NCBI RefSeq assembly: GCF_014651635.1
Contig: NZ_BMXG01000003.1
Location: forward strand, 126,591 to 190,590
DNA: 64,000 nt
DNA from: Cerasicoccus arenae
GTDB taxonomy: Bacteria; Verrucomicrobiota; Verrucomicrobiia; Opitutales; Cerasicoccaceae
Reading direction: 5' to 3'
The notes below the pieces were generated by a model, which was given only the letters and a program-made list of their open reading frames with translations, did no database searches and had not been told where the DNA came from. Every line of letters starts with the position of its first letter. Within the stretch, counting starts at the first letter, position 1. Position numbers and translations under genes: made by a program. Shown here in pieces: positions 51,525 to 61,162 of this stretch.

Positions 51525-51758
51525 TTGAGTGCTGTGGATATAATGGATTTATGCGGGCTCCTTAAATAAGTTTGTTAACAGCATTAAACATGTGATTATT
51601 GAATCGCCTACAAGTTGTCCTTGCACGCCTTGTATCGTGGCATGTCGGAATGGATTATGATCTAAATGATAATTCTGAATCAAAATAGTTGTTTTATATG
51701 TTAAAAACTAGAGTGTATTTTGATTGCCATCGGGCTTATGTAAGTCACGTTTTTAATC
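51525..51758 (+). other. AT-rich intergenic region
   Basis: About 230 bp, clearly more AT-rich than the flanks, between two plus-strand genes. No open frame, hairpin with a T tail or tRNA was recognised. It presumably carries the promoter of the downstream secreted protein. Confidence 0.4.
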
Positions 51759-53312
51759 GTGAGACTGTATTTCTTATTATTATTTTGTCTAACATCGCTT
51801 CTTCATGCGCTGCCGCCTAGTAATTCTTCATTTGTTGAAGCTGGGCATGATGGAGGCTTAGATGCTTTGAAAATGGAGCTGCGGGCAATACAGCATGGAG
51901 AGTCGCAAACCCTGCGGGTGCTACGAGTGGGGGACTCGCTTGCAGGCCGAATTAGCCAGGAAATCGAAAGGCAGGTGTTGACCAAGTGGTTCCCAGGAGC
52001 GGTGTATGCGAGTGACTCAAAGGGTCGTGGGGGTATTTACACCCCGACTTATCCAAGTGGATTGCGCTATACAAAATCGGACTATAGCTTAACATTTGTA
52101 GGTTCCTATATACTGTTGCCTATTGAAGGAGGCTTTAAATTTTCGGCCTACCAGAGTGGCGATTATTATGCCCCATTCCTCGTTGATCGTCTAAAAATCC
52201 CGTATCTTAAAGAGTCTGGAAGCGGGTCTTTTCGGGTCAAAATCAGTGGAGAGAATCCGCTGCAAGAAAATGTTTTTCGCGGTCCAGAATTAACAAATGG
52301 AGAACTCGTTGTGAATGCGGATGGCTCGGGAGAAATGGATTGGATAGAGTTGCGCTTTGATTCAGTTCAAAGCCATATTATCGATATTGAGCATGTTAGC
52401 GGCAGTGAAGTGCGATTTCTTCATCCGACCATGGAAATTACGACGGAGCCGACCGTTAATTTTTACCACTTGGGTGAGGGTAGCAATAACTTCATAAATA
52501 TTGAGGATAGTTCAGTAGTGGTGATGGCTCGGCTCATCGAAATGCTTGAGCCAGATATTATTTTGACGCAAAGCGATGATGAGCTTGGGGCGTATGAGAA
52601 TATGCTGCCAAAGCTGAAGTCCGCTATTGATTTAGCTGGGTTGGAAACCAGACCCGCCGTTATTTTGGTTGGCGAGGGCCCAAAATTGAACTTTTCGTTC
52701 AATTATGACTACACATTGAAAATCGAGGCAGCCAACGCCTATCAACGTGCATACGCCGCAGAGCAAGGTTGGTCCTACATCGATCTGATGGGTATTGCCA
52801 ATGACATGGACACCCTGCTTGCCCGAGGGCTAGCCGGAGATGGCGTTCACCTTGATCGTAATTTTTATTTGCTGGGTGCCCAAATCGGAGCATGCGGTCT
52901 TGGGCTTTATCCGAGCGATGATGCTTTGCCCGTGCTTGACTTGGACGGTGACAGCCTATCTGACCTGAATGAGTATTTGCTAGCTGGATCGCATCCACTG
53001 CTTGCTGACACAGATTCAGATGGGCTTGAAGATGACTTTGAGGCTCAGGCCGGGTTGTCTCCGAGAATTAGCATAGCAACAACTCTTGAGGCATTAGGCA
53101 GCGTGGCCCCGCAACTATTGATGAGCAATTCGCTAATCTCGGTTGATGCTGAATCTGGGGTCACTATTGGTTTTCAGATCAAAAAATCGACCGATTTAAT
53201 TAATTGGAATCCGGTTGCCCCACAGTCAGTTCATATTGATGGCGAGCATATCAATGTTGGCCTTGGTGAAGTGCAGTCAGAATCAGAATTCTACCGTATT
53301 GGCGTAAAATAG
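51759..53312 (+). CDS. Secreted SGNH/GDSL-like protein with Ca-binding repeats
   Basis: A 517-residue exported protein starting at GTG 51759 (MRLYFLLLFCLTSLLHA). An SGNH hydrolase fold is suggested by LRVGDSLAGRI (block I with its Ser) and, about 330 residues later, DGVHLD (the block V Asp-x2-His). Between them lies a beta insert. After it, LDLDGDSLSDLNEYLL and DTDSDGLEDDFE look like calcium-binding thrombospondin-type repeats, followed by a C-terminal beta domain. It could remove acyl groups from polysaccharides. It heads a group of surface-glycan genes. Confidence 0.72.
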   Translation: MRLYFLLLFCLTSLLHALPPSNSSFVEAGHDGGLDALKMELRAIQHGESQTLRVLRVGDSLAGRISQEIERQVLTKWFPGAVYASDSKGRGGIYTPTYPSGLRYTKSDYSLTFVGSYILLPIEGGFKFSAYQSGDYYAPFLVDRLKIPYLKESGSGSFRVKISGENPLQENVFRGPELTNGELVVNADGSGEMDWIELRFDSVQSHIIDIEHVSGSEVRFLHPTMEITTEPTVNFYHLGEGSNNFINIEDSSVVVMARLIEMLEPDIILTQSDDELGAYENMLPKLKSAIDLAGLETRPAVILVGEGPKLNFSFNYDYTLKIEAANAYQRAYAAEQGWSYIDLMGIANDMDTLLARGLAGDGVHLDRNFYLLGAQIGACGLGLYPSDDALPVLDLDGDSLSDLNEYLLAGSHPLLADTDSDGLEDDFEAQAGLSPRISIATTLEALGSVAPQLLMSNSLISVDAESGVTIGFQIKKSTDLINWNPVAPQSVHIDGEHINVGLGEVQSESEFYRIGVK

Positions 53313-53406
53313 GCTGAGACAAAACGCCTGCCGTTTGGTGGGGCGATTTGCAATAAAGACTGCGGCGACCTCGTGCATTGCGTTTCAGAAAATAAATGAT
53401 AGTGCT

Positions 53407-53415
53407 AAGGGGTGA
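53407..53415 (+). promoter_or_regulatory. Ribosome-binding site choosing a TTG start
   Basis: AAGGGGTGA is close to the ideal anti-16S match and lies 5 bp before TTG 53421. It overlaps an in-frame GTG at 53412, which could not use it. The TTG is therefore the better start. Confidence 0.6.
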
Positions 53416-53420
53416 TTTTT

Positions 53421-55109
53421 TTGCGTCTGCTATGGTTACTGGCGATACCCTGCCTTTTTCTGGTCGCTGGTTGCGGTGATCCAGCTGCGGGCAGCGCCGT
53501 CGGGCCGCATGCGCCCGATCGCTCGGATGCCATTCGTGAACAGTATTTGGACCGTGAAGCTGCCGTGGAGGCCTCTATGGAGGGGCGGATGGCGTATCAG
53601 GTCAAGCCGCGCACTGGGGCGCTTGGCGCTCTGACGGAGGAACAATTGAAGGCGCAACGCGCCATGCTTCGCACGCTGTTGATTGATGCGGGGGAGTCGC
53701 CATTGCAGGCCGCCATCGCGCTGGACACCGTGAACGCCGCACCAGAGCTGGCACCAGACATGGACTTGGCTCCCGTCCGCGCAACGCTCAAGGCGACATT
53801 GGGCCAAGCACGTGCTCGATTGGGGGAGCAGAGTGACGCAGCCCCTGTCACAGTGGATTCCGTAAATGACCTGACTTTGCTCACGGTGCTCAGCCTTGCG
53901 CTGGGCCGCGAAGAATACGCAGAGGACTATGAGCGCGGGGTGTTGGGGCTGCTGAAGGCGATGGATTCTACGGGGCGTTTTGGGGATTTACGCGGGGGCA
54001 TTGTGCGCGCGTTTGGGATCGATGATGCGCTGATACAGGCCGCCTATGCCACTGCTTTGCAGGGTGACGACCGCTTGCGTGGCCATTCGTATTTCGCGTT
54101 TGCGCCGTATTGGTTTATGCACCGTTTTCAGCCAAATGGCGCGCCCTACATCACCCATCAGATTACGCCTGAGCAGGCCCGGGCGATCAAGCGCATGACC
54201 GACGGGACTTTGTCCAGTATGGCCTCGCTTTACCCATCGCCAGAAATCCAATGGTGGTTTGAACATTTTGGGCCGGAGGAGTCGAGCGCGAGAGAGGTGT
54301 CGGTTAATGAGTTCTTGGGGCCCAATGCGTTGCCTGCGGATTTTGCGCCGCCGCCCTATGGCCTTTATCCCCACGCGGGCGTACTGTTTTGGCGTTCCAG
54401 TTGGGAGCGCAATGCGGATAGTCTGCTGGTGCGAGGAGCCGTGGAGGCTGACACGAACAGCGTGCGAGATGCGGGTAATCTCCTCTGGATTGCCCATGGT
54501 GACCCGGTGCTGGTCGACGCAGATATGGCGTATGAAGTCGCACCGGTTTTAACGGATGAGACCAAACCCCGCGCGATCGAAACCCGGCTGATACCCGCCG
54601 ATAACGTGCTCCGCGTAGGCACCGCCGAACCGATTGATGGGCGGGCACCAATCATCACGCGAGAGCTAAATTCGCAAGGAGGCAATTTGCGCATCGACGC
54701 CTCGGCGTTGTTCCCCGAGCTGGGCCAGTGGCATCGTGATGTCTTCTGGGAAGCGGGCGGCGAAGTGCGCATTATTGACACCATCCGCTACGCGCTTGGC
54801 CAGCGTGAACGCACCTCGGTGTTTTGGCATTTGAACGCGACGGAGCCAGTCAATTTGGAAGCCGACCGCTCCCGCACAATCGTGGAGTGGGACGAGTTCG
54901 CGATCGTGATTCAGGGTAATTCGCCGTTGGAAATTGAGCAGTTCCTCGTCCCTGATGGGCGCGGTGTCGACACGAGCCACATTGTTTTGGCGATGCGCAC
55001 GATCGGCCGTCCGCCGTCGTTGCGAATCCTCACGCGAGTGCTCCCTCGGGAGAAAGGTAAGGGTGGGGCTTTGCCGAAAAAAGAATCGCCTGCGCCCGAC
55101 GCAGAATAG
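53421..55109 (+). CDS. Heparinase II/III-like lipoprotein
   Basis: A 562-residue lipoprotein: signal sequence with lipobox VAGC soon after the TTG start, an alpha-helical N-terminal half (about 60-300) and a beta-sandwich C-terminal half. The segment YPHAGVLFWRSSWERNADSLL, then GNLLWIAHGDPVLVDADMAYE, matches the Heparinase II/III domain, where the family has a tyrosine and histidine for lyase chemistry; the expected glycine/histidine cluster is partly altered here (DAGNLLWIAHGD). It probably cleaves or binds an acidic polysaccharide at the cell envelope. Its neighbours also concern glycans. Confidence 0.65.
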   Translation: MRLLWLLAIPCLFLVAGCGDPAAGSAVGPHAPDRSDAIREQYLDREAAVEASMEGRMAYQVKPRTGALGALTEEQLKAQRAMLRTLLIDAGESPLQAAIALDTVNAAPELAPDMDLAPVRATLKATLGQARARLGEQSDAAPVTVDSVNDLTLLTVLSLALGREEYAEDYERGVLGLLKAMDSTGRFGDLRGGIVRAFGIDDALIQAAYATALQGDDRLRGHSYFAFAPYWFMHRFQPNGAPYITHQITPEQARAIKRMTDGTLSSMASLYPSPEIQWWFEHFGPEESSAREVSVNEFLGPNALPADFAPPPYGLYPHAGVLFWRSSWERNADSLLVRGAVEADTNSVRDAGNLLWIAHGDPVLVDADMAYEVAPVLTDETKPRAIETRLIPADNVLRVGTAEPIDGRAPIITRELNSQGGNLRIDASALFPELGQWHRDVFWEAGGEVRIIDTIRYALGQRERTSVFWHLNATEPVNLEADRSRTIVEWDEFAIVIQGNSPLEIEQFLVPDGRGVDTSHIVLAMRTIGRPPSLRILTRVLPREKGKGGALPKKESPAPDAE

Positions 55110-55117
55110 CCGCAGAC

Positions 55118-55885
55118 TTATGTCTTGGCAAAAAGCGCGGTGCCGATGGGGGCGGTGAGGGCGGCTTCGCCTTCGCCGGTTGCGGAGGCAGCGTCGATCA
55201 AGGTAAAGCCCAAGGCGTTGAGTTTGGTGAGCAGGGACAGGCCCGGCTGTTCGGGGTGATGCCATTCGATCAACAAGTGTTGGCCATGGGCGGTCAGCCA
55301 GCTCCCCCAATGCTCCAGCAGGACGGCTTCCGCGCCCTCGATGTCGATCTTGATAAGGTCCAGCGGGCCGTCGAACTGGCCCACCAACGCCTCCAAATCT
55401 GCGACTGGGCGGGTGACTTTTTTTCCGCGCGAACCGAGTGACGACAGGCGCGATTTGTGCGAAGTTTTGCCTTCGTAGAAATCAATGTGAGTGACGCCTT
55501 TGGGGCCGACGGCGGCCTCGACAAGTTGCATTTGTGTTTTGGGCTGGCTGAGGGCAATGGCGTCGCGGGCGGCGGAAAGCGCCTCGGCATTGGCGTCAAC
55601 GAGGACTGCCTGACGAGGCGTTGGCCACGTTTTTTGCTGGGCCAGCATTTCTAGTCGCAAGCTGAACATCCCGCAATTGCAGCCCAGATCCAGCCAGCGC
55701 GAGACCGGCCCAATACGCTCCAGGAAACAGTCGTATTCGCGCTGGATAAAAATTTCCCGCAGGATGAGGAAGTCTCCACGGTTGCGTAGAACGACAGTGC
55801 AGCCAGGCCCCAGCTCCAGACGGAGTCGGGTCCAAGGGAAAATGCGCCACGCCAGCGAGCGCTTGAGGTCATCGAGGGCCTTCAT
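55118..55885 (-). CDS. FkbM family methyltransferase
   Basis: A 255-residue SAM-dependent methyltransferase starting at ATG 55885-55883 (MKALDDLKRSL); upstream residues in the frame overlap the divergent deacetylase region. Seen are the SAM motif WLDLGCNCGMFSLRLE, VLVDANAEALSAA, and the FkbM-specific segment LDLIKIDIEGAEAVLLEHW. Such enzymes O-methylate hydroxyl groups in sugars or polyketides. In this setting a surface sugar is likely. It is convergent with the heparinase-like gene. Confidence 0.87.
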   Translation of the reverse strand: MKALDDLKRSLAWRIFPWTRLRLELGPGCTVVLRNRGDFLILREIFIQREYDCFLERIGPVSRWLDLGCNCGMFSLRLEMLAQQKTWPTPRQAVLVDANAEALSAARDAIALSQPKTQMQLVEAAVGPKGVTHIDFYEGKTSHKSRLSSLGSRGKKVTRPVADLEALVGQFDGPLDLIKIDIEGAEAVLLEHWGSWLTAHGQHLLIEWHHPEQPGLSLLTKLNALGFTLIDAASATGEGEAALTAPIGTALFAKT

Positions 55886-56020
55886 GGTAATGTTGAGGAT
55901 GTAATGATGAATGATGAAAGCGAACGCAAGGGGAGATGCAACGCACGAGGGAGAGAGGGTATAATTACGCTGGGCAGCAATATCTTGCCTTTGAAGGGGC
56001 GAATGCATTTACACTTCGTA

Positions 56021-56695
56021 ATGAAACTCCCCTCGATTGCATTGTTCGCTGTGGCATTGATTGCCGCCAGCGCCCCAACATTGGCCCAGAAAATATCCCG
56101 GGTCACCACCGATCAGCCGCTGGTGGCCCTGACGTTTGACGATGGCCCTAATGGGGAAAACATGGAGCAGATTCTTGCGGTCCTCGCAGGGGAGAATGCG
56201 ACGGCGACGTTCTTTCTGATCGGCAAAAATGTAAAGACGCAGCCTGAGCTTGCGCGCAAGGCATTGGCGCAGGGCAATGAATTAGCGAATCACACGATGA
56301 CGCACCCGCACCTGCCCAAACTGAAAACGCGGGAGGAGATTGAAAAACAGATTGTTGATACCCAAAAAGTTATTTTCGAGATGACAGGCGTTGAGCCGGT
56401 ATTGTTTCGCCCGCCGTATCTTGATTCTGACGACCGCTTGGTGGAGGTTTTGGCGGAGAATAACCTTCCGTCTGTTTACTGTACGCGCGGCGTCGGTGAT
56501 TGGGAGGAAGGGATCACGGTGGATAAGATCACCAGCCGCGCATTGGATGGAGTCCAAGGTGGAGATATCATCCTAATGCACTCTTGGTCGCCCCAAACGC
56601 TGGCAGCCCTGCCGGCCATCCTTGGCGCTCTCAAGGAACAGGGCCTCAGCTGTGTGACGGTTTCCGAGCTGATGGCCTCCGCTGAGCCCAAGTAA
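56021..56695 (+). CDS. Secreted polysaccharide deacetylase (NodB domain)
   Basis: A 224-residue exported protein starting at ATG 56021, with signal peptide MKLPSIALFAVALIAASAPT ending near LAQ. The NodB active site is complete: ALTFDDGPN (Asp40, Asp41), LANHTMTHPH (His91, His95), VLFRPPYLDSD and IILMHSW. It should deacetylate periplasmic or surface amino sugars. It is a different protein from the deacetylase at 2971, lacking a membrane anchor. The open frame continues upstream to 55904, but the extra part has no signal-like start and is rejected. Confidence 0.92.
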   Translation: MKLPSIALFAVALIAASAPTLAQKISRVTTDQPLVALTFDDGPNGENMEQILAVLAGENATATFFLIGKNVKTQPELARKALAQGNELANHTMTHPHLPKLKTREEIEKQIVDTQKVIFEMTGVEPVLFRPPYLDSDDRLVEVLAENNLPSVYCTRGVGDWEEGITVDKITSRALDGVQGGDIILMHSWSPQTLAALPAILGALKEQGLSCVTVSELMASAEPK

Positions 56696-56791
56696 AGCGC
56701 TGGAACCCATTGGTTCGACACTCCTAATTGATCATTCGGCAAAATCGCCCTTGGCGTGGGGGGTGTTTGCGCTTTTGTTGTGGGGTTTGTC

Positions 56792-57775
56792 ATGGAGACT
56801 TTGCGGCCAAAGGTGAAAGTAGCGTTTGTGGATTTCTGGGAAACATTTGACCCAGCGAACCACTATCTGATGCGCCAATTGAAGAAAATTGCGGGTGTTG
56901 AGCTGTCGGACTCGCCTGATGTGCTCTTCTATTCCGATGGCAAGGGCGGCGTACATCGGCACTTTCGCGGGAAAAAAGTCTACGTCGCAATTGAGGACCG
57001 GACGCCGAATTTCCGGGAGTGCGATTACGCTTTGAGCTTTCGGGAGATGGACGACGAGCGCAACTTACGTCTGCCGTTTTATGTGACCGTTGGCAATGGC
57101 GCGGAGCCGCTCATCCGAGGTGATGAGGCTGCGGAAGCCCAACTGCGGGGGCAGCGTCGGCGTTTTTGTGCATTTGTGGCCTCGAACGCCAACCCTCGTC
57201 GGACGGCGCGTCGTCGATCGTTTTACAAGATGCTTCATGCCCAGCGGCACGTGGACTCGGGTGGCAAATTTTTAAACAACGTGGGGGGGCCAGTGGTTGA
57301 CAAGCACGCGTTTATCTCGGGCGCACGCTTTTGTCTGGCACTGGAGAACTACGCTCTCTCAGGCTACACAACAGAAAAGCTTTATCAGGCGATGGCGGCG
57401 CGCTGCATCCCGATTTACTGGGGCAACCCCGATGTCGCGGAGGATTTTAACCCCACCAGCTTCATCAACATTACCAATTTCGATACCGACGCCGAGGCCG
57501 TGGAACACATTCTTGAGGTCGATCAGAATCCGGATTTGCAGGCCAAGTATCACCGCGAACCGTTCTTCCCTGGCAACAAGCCCACGAAGTATTTCCGCGA
57601 CGATTACCTGCTGCCGCAGTTGGAAAAAATCATAGCCGATCCGAAAAAGCGGCGTTCGCATTTCTGGTTTGGCGACATTGTTTACGACCTGCGCAAACGC
57701 TGGGGCTTCCATATACCGGTGCTTGCGCCCAATGCCCATCTGGGGCCACGCTTCGCCAACGCCGAGGTGGAGTAG
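56792..57775 (+). CDS. GT10 family (alpha-1,3-fucosyltransferase-like) glycosyltransferase
   Basis: A 327-residue cytoplasmic glycosyltransferase starting at ATG 56792. Family GT10 features include CAFVASNANPRRTARRRSFY, the donor-binding block FCLALENYALSGYTTEKLYQ and AARCIPIYWGNPDV, then SFINITNF. Bacterial members add fucose or related deoxysugars to O-antigen or other surface glycans. The G7 tract at 57282-57288 lies in the coding sequence. It follows the deacetylase gene after about 95 bp on the same strand. Confidence 0.93.
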   Translation: METLRPKVKVAFVDFWETFDPANHYLMRQLKKIAGVELSDSPDVLFYSDGKGGVHRHFRGKKVYVAIEDRTPNFRECDYALSFREMDDERNLRLPFYVTVGNGAEPLIRGDEAAEAQLRGQRRRFCAFVASNANPRRTARRRSFYKMLHAQRHVDSGGKFLNNVGGPVVDKHAFISGARFCLALENYALSGYTTEKLYQAMAARCIPIYWGNPDVAEDFNPTSFINITNFDTDAEAVEHILEVDQNPDLQAKYHREPFFPGNKPTKYFRDDYLLPQLEKIIADPKKRRSHFWFGDIVYDLRKRWGFHIPVLAPNAHLGPRFANAEVE

Positions 57776-57799
57776 TCTGGGGAGATCCCTCCAGGACGG

Positions 57800-58198
57800 C
57801 TAATTATTCCGGTGGGACTTAGGCTCAAAGGGCTGAAGGAAGGCCTCGCGGAAGTCGTAGCCGCCGCTAAAATCTTCCCGTTGGTCGTTCTCTGTTTTGC
57901 CGAGCACGCCCCATTCGACGAGGTTGAAAACGATGTCGCCGAAGTCTTCACAAGTATTGAGGCCCCAGTGTGTAAGCAACGTGTAGGAGAGGGGGCCGTA
58001 TTGATCCAGTGCGTAGTCACGAATGCCCGAGAGCAGTTCCTGGCCAGAAACGTGGCGGGATTCGCGGTCGGGGTTGTCCTTGAGCTGCTTGATGGTGTGG
58101 TCCAGCCCCAAGCGAACGAAGTGATACGCGCCAGGCTCATAGCGGGCGTCCTCCTTGCGGATCAGGGCAACAACTTCGTCAAAATCTTTGGCGGGCAT
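57800..58198 (-). CDS. Minf_1886 family protein
   Basis: A 132-residue soluble protein starting at ATG 58198-58196 (MPAKDFDEVVALIRKED). The pattern YEPGAYHFVRLGLDHT, HVSGQELLSGIRDYAL, GPLSYTLLTHWGLNTCEDFG and IVFNLVEWGVLGKTE matches the Minf_1886 family known from Verrucomicrobia and Planctomycetes. Its function is unknown. It is convergent with the fucosyltransferase-like gene, whose stop is 25 bp away. Confidence 0.8.
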   Translation of the reverse strand: MPAKDFDEVVALIRKEDARYEPGAYHFVRLGLDHTIKQLKDNPDRESRHVSGQELLSGIRDYALDQYGPLSYTLLTHWGLNTCEDFGDIVFNLVEWGVLGKTENDQREDFSGGYDFREAFLQPFEPKSHRNN

Positions 58199-58377
58199 TT
58201 TGATTATTGAAAATCGTTGGAGCGGCGAGGTCAAGGTCAAGCGATTTGGCATTGGCCAAGGGTAAAGGCGCGCCAGCGGGGCTTGAGTTCAGCGTTTGCG
58301 GGCTAGTTATATGGCCCCGATTTTCAGTGGCTCCACCTTTGGAGTGGCCATTATGAAGTTTATTCAAATTCACCAGA

Positions 58378-58758
58378 TTAGATGACCTTTGAAATGAGGC
58401 TGCGGTTGTTAGCCACACGACGGTAAACCCATTCACTGATCGTGGCGAAGATTTGGCTGCCTTGGTAAAAACGGAGCAGCCAGGCGTATTTGGGTTGTGT
58501 GGCTAGGGCGCGAAAGACGGCCTGGGCAGCAGGGTAGATGGCACCGTCCACATCGACTAATTGCACGGCCTTGGCGAAATCTGCTTCGGGAATTTCCGGA
58601 TAATCCGGCATTGCCTGCTGATAGGGCGCGAAATCGACCGCGTTGCCCGTTCGCCGTTGGAGCCATCGTGCGGAGCGCCCGCAAAAGCGGCAGTCGCCAT
58701 CCCAGAGAAGGATGGGGCGCGTCGGTGGAGGCGTGGCGCTAAGGGCGGATGTTTTCAA
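58378..58758 (-). CDS. DCC family thiol-disulfide oxidoreductase-like protein (DUF393)
   Basis: A 126-residue thioredoxin-like protein. The family motif LLWDGDCRFCGRSARWLQR contains the DxxC-x2-C site (Cys-Arg-Phe-Cys). The later part (VDVDGAIYPAAQAVFRAL) is also typical. The frame opens with TTG 58758; no better internal ATG is seen. Its partner is unknown. It is divergent from the large DUF1592 gene. Confidence 0.85.
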   Translation of the reverse strand: MKTSALSATPPPTRPILLWDGDCRFCGRSARWLQRRTGNAVDFAPYQQAMPDYPEIPEADFAKAVQLVDVDGAIYPAAQAVFRALATQPKYAWLLRFYQGSQIFATISEWVYRRVANNRSLISKVI

Positions 58759-58852
58759 GTTGTCTCTTTCAAATCAAGTTTGGGCAATCCTACGAACATA
58801 TTGCTATTGTGGAAAGAAGCGTTTTATTGGCGTTTACTCGTTCTTGCGGATC

Positions 58853-61114
58853 ATGTGTTGCCCTGTAAAAAAAGCTCAGCTCTGGTTGGCTGCCTATCTT
58901 TGGATTGCCGCGGTGCCGTTGGCGTTGGCGGATTCGGCGTTTCCGACCGGTGAATCCCTGTCGTGGCAAGATACGCGCATGCTGATGGCCGAGTATTGCT
59001 TTGACTGCCATGGCGGCTTTTTGACTGAGGGAAACGTGGACTTGGTTGCGGCGAAATTTGAACGCAGCGTGGCCGAGACGCCCGAAATGTGGGAGAATGC
59101 GGCTAAGGCCCTGCGCATTCATTATATGCCACAGGAGGAAGCGATGCCAGTTGAGCGTCGGGAAGCGTTGATTCGGTCCATTGATGCTCGTTTGTTGCAA
59201 GCTGCACAACTGACGCGCCCAGACCACACGACCATGCGGCGGCTGAATCGCTATGAATTCGCCAATACGCTCAATGATCTGCTCCTGATTGATTTTCCCG
59301 CCCGTGCCCGCCTGCCTGCGGATGATAGCGGCTACGGCTTCGATAACAACGCCGACGTGTTATCGGTCTCGCCTTTGCTGCTGGAAAAATACCTGTCCGT
59401 GTCCGCCGAGGCCGCGGAGTGGGCAGTGCCGCTGAGAGTCGAATCGCGTAAGCAGCAATTTACCGGAGCAGAGTTTGCGGCTGGCTTTGAACCTGCGGAA
59501 GGGTTTAGCCGGAAGATATATGCCGGTGGCATGAGCAACGCTGCCCGCATTAGCCTGAATCTGATGGCTGGAGAATATCGGGCAAAGCTATACTTAGCCG
59601 GCGATCAGGCGGGCGATGAATACGTGCGGGTGCGTATGTATTCGGGCGATGAACCGCCCCGCGAAGTCGAGGTCCCCTCGGATGATGTTAACTCCCCGAC
59701 GGTGGTCGACTTGAATTTCAGTGTGCGTAAGAGCGAACCTTATCACTTAGCTATCGAATTGGCCAATGACTACTATGATGATAGCACGTCGCCACCCAGT
59801 GACCGTAATCTCTATGTGGTCGGGCTGGATCTGGATGGGCCATATCAGACTGCCGAGGGGCTGTATTCGCCGTTTCTGGAACGCCATTTTGGCGGGGCGT
59901 TGGAGCAACTCAAACCAGCAGAAATCCGGGCCGGGATTCAGCGATTTGCGAGCCGGGCGTATCGTCGCCCCGTAACCAGCGAAGAGCTGAATTCACTGTG
60001 GCACATTTATCAGGAGGAGTTTGCCCGCACTGGTCAATCTCCCCGCCGAGCACTTCACGCCGTGATGGACACCGTGATGGCCTCGCCCAATTTTATTTTC
60101 CGCTGGGAGCCGCGTGAGGCGGTGAGTGAGTACGGGTTGGCTAGCTGGCTTTCCTATTTTCTTTGGGGATCGATGCCCGATGATCGTCTCTTTGAGCTGG
60201 CCCGGAAAAATGAATTGCGCACTCAGCTCAACAGCGAAATCCAACGCATGTTGCAGGATCCGCGCGCCGCGACCTTGACCGAGGAATTCGCCGCCCAGTG
60301 GCTGCAATTCCGCGACTTGTGGAACCTGCAAGTCGACCCCAAGAGCTACCCCGCCTATAGCGATCAACTGCAAGCTGCGATGTGGCAAGAAACCACGCGT
60401 TTCTTTGCCGATTTGATCCAGCGAGACGGCTCGATTATGCGCATACTCGATGCTGACTACACCTTCGCCAATCCGCTGCTCGCCAAACATTACGGGCTTA
60501 AAGACGCCCCCAAGAAAGACTTCCAGCGCGTTTCGCTCGAAGGAACCGACCGCCGGGGCATTTGGAGCCAAGCCGGGGTGTTGACCGTGACGTCGCACCC
60601 AGACCGTACCAGTCCAGTCCTCCGGGGGAAATTCATTCTGGAAAATTTGTTGGGCATGGCCCCACCACCACCACCTGCCAATATCCCTTCATTGAGCGCC
60701 AAAACGGACCACCCGACGCCAGCAGATTTTCGTGAGAGCTTGGCGCTCCACCGCGCTGATCCGAATTGCGCATCCTGCCACAACATCCTCGACCCGATAG
60801 GCCTGTCTTTGGAGAGCTATGATGGCATTGGTGCCCGTCGGCAGGAGCCAATGGTGGCGGAAACTCTTTTTGATGGGACGGTCATTGACGGGCCGGATTC
60901 GCTGGTCGCTTACCTCGTCGAGACGCGACGAGATGAGTTTGTGGCGACCTTTGCGGAGAAGCTTACTACCTATGCCACGGGCCGTGGCGTCAACTGGCGA
61001 GACCGTCCCGCCTTGGAGCGCATTGTTCAGGAAACCGAAAGTCAGGACTTCCGCATTTCCGCATTAATCACCGCCGTGGTCGAACACTACGCCCCAGGTC
61101 GCCCTGCCCGATAG
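58853..61114 (+). CDS. DUF1592-type cytochrome c domain protein (DUF1587/1595/1592/1588/1585)
   Basis: A 753-residue exported protein starting at ATG 58853, with signal sequence ending near ALADS. A cytochrome c-like part has one heme motif CFDCH (49-53) soon after. Five planctomycete-type domains then run in order: DUF1587 (RRLNRYEFANTLNDLL), DUF1595 (YRRPVTSEEL), DUF1592 (LASWLSYFLWGSMPDD), DUF1588 (SPVLRGKFILENLL), with a second motif CASCH, and DUF1585 (FAEKLTTYATGRGV). These proteins probably act in periplasmic electron transfer or oxidation. The DUF1552 gene follows, the usual pairing. Confidence 0.93.
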   Translation: MCCPVKKAQLWLAAYLWIAAVPLALADSAFPTGESLSWQDTRMLMAEYCFDCHGGFLTEGNVDLVAAKFERSVAETPEMWENAAKALRIHYMPQEEAMPVERREALIRSIDARLLQAAQLTRPDHTTMRRLNRYEFANTLNDLLLIDFPARARLPADDSGYGFDNNADVLSVSPLLLEKYLSVSAEAAEWAVPLRVESRKQQFTGAEFAAGFEPAEGFSRKIYAGGMSNAARISLNLMAGEYRAKLYLAGDQAGDEYVRVRMYSGDEPPREVEVPSDDVNSPTVVDLNFSVRKSEPYHLAIELANDYYDDSTSPPSDRNLYVVGLDLDGPYQTAEGLYSPFLERHFGGALEQLKPAEIRAGIQRFASRAYRRPVTSEELNSLWHIYQEEFARTGQSPRRALHAVMDTVMASPNFIFRWEPREAVSEYGLASWLSYFLWGSMPDDRLFELARKNELRTQLNSEIQRMLQDPRAATLTEEFAAQWLQFRDLWNLQVDPKSYPAYSDQLQAAMWQETTRFFADLIQRDGSIMRILDADYTFANPLLAKHYGLKDAPKKDFQRVSLEGTDRRGIWSQAGVLTVTSHPDRTSPVLRGKFILENLLGMAPPPPPANIPSLSAKTDHPTPADFRESLALHRADPNCASCHNILDPIGLSLESYDGIGARRQEPMVAETLFDGTVIDGPDSLVAYLVETRRDEFVATFAEKLTTYATGRGVNWRDRPALERIVQETESQDFRISALITAVVEHYAPGRPAR

Positions 61115-61162
61115 CGATTTCGCTTTTTTTTATCTGCATTTTTCATTACCATAAAACTTGTT

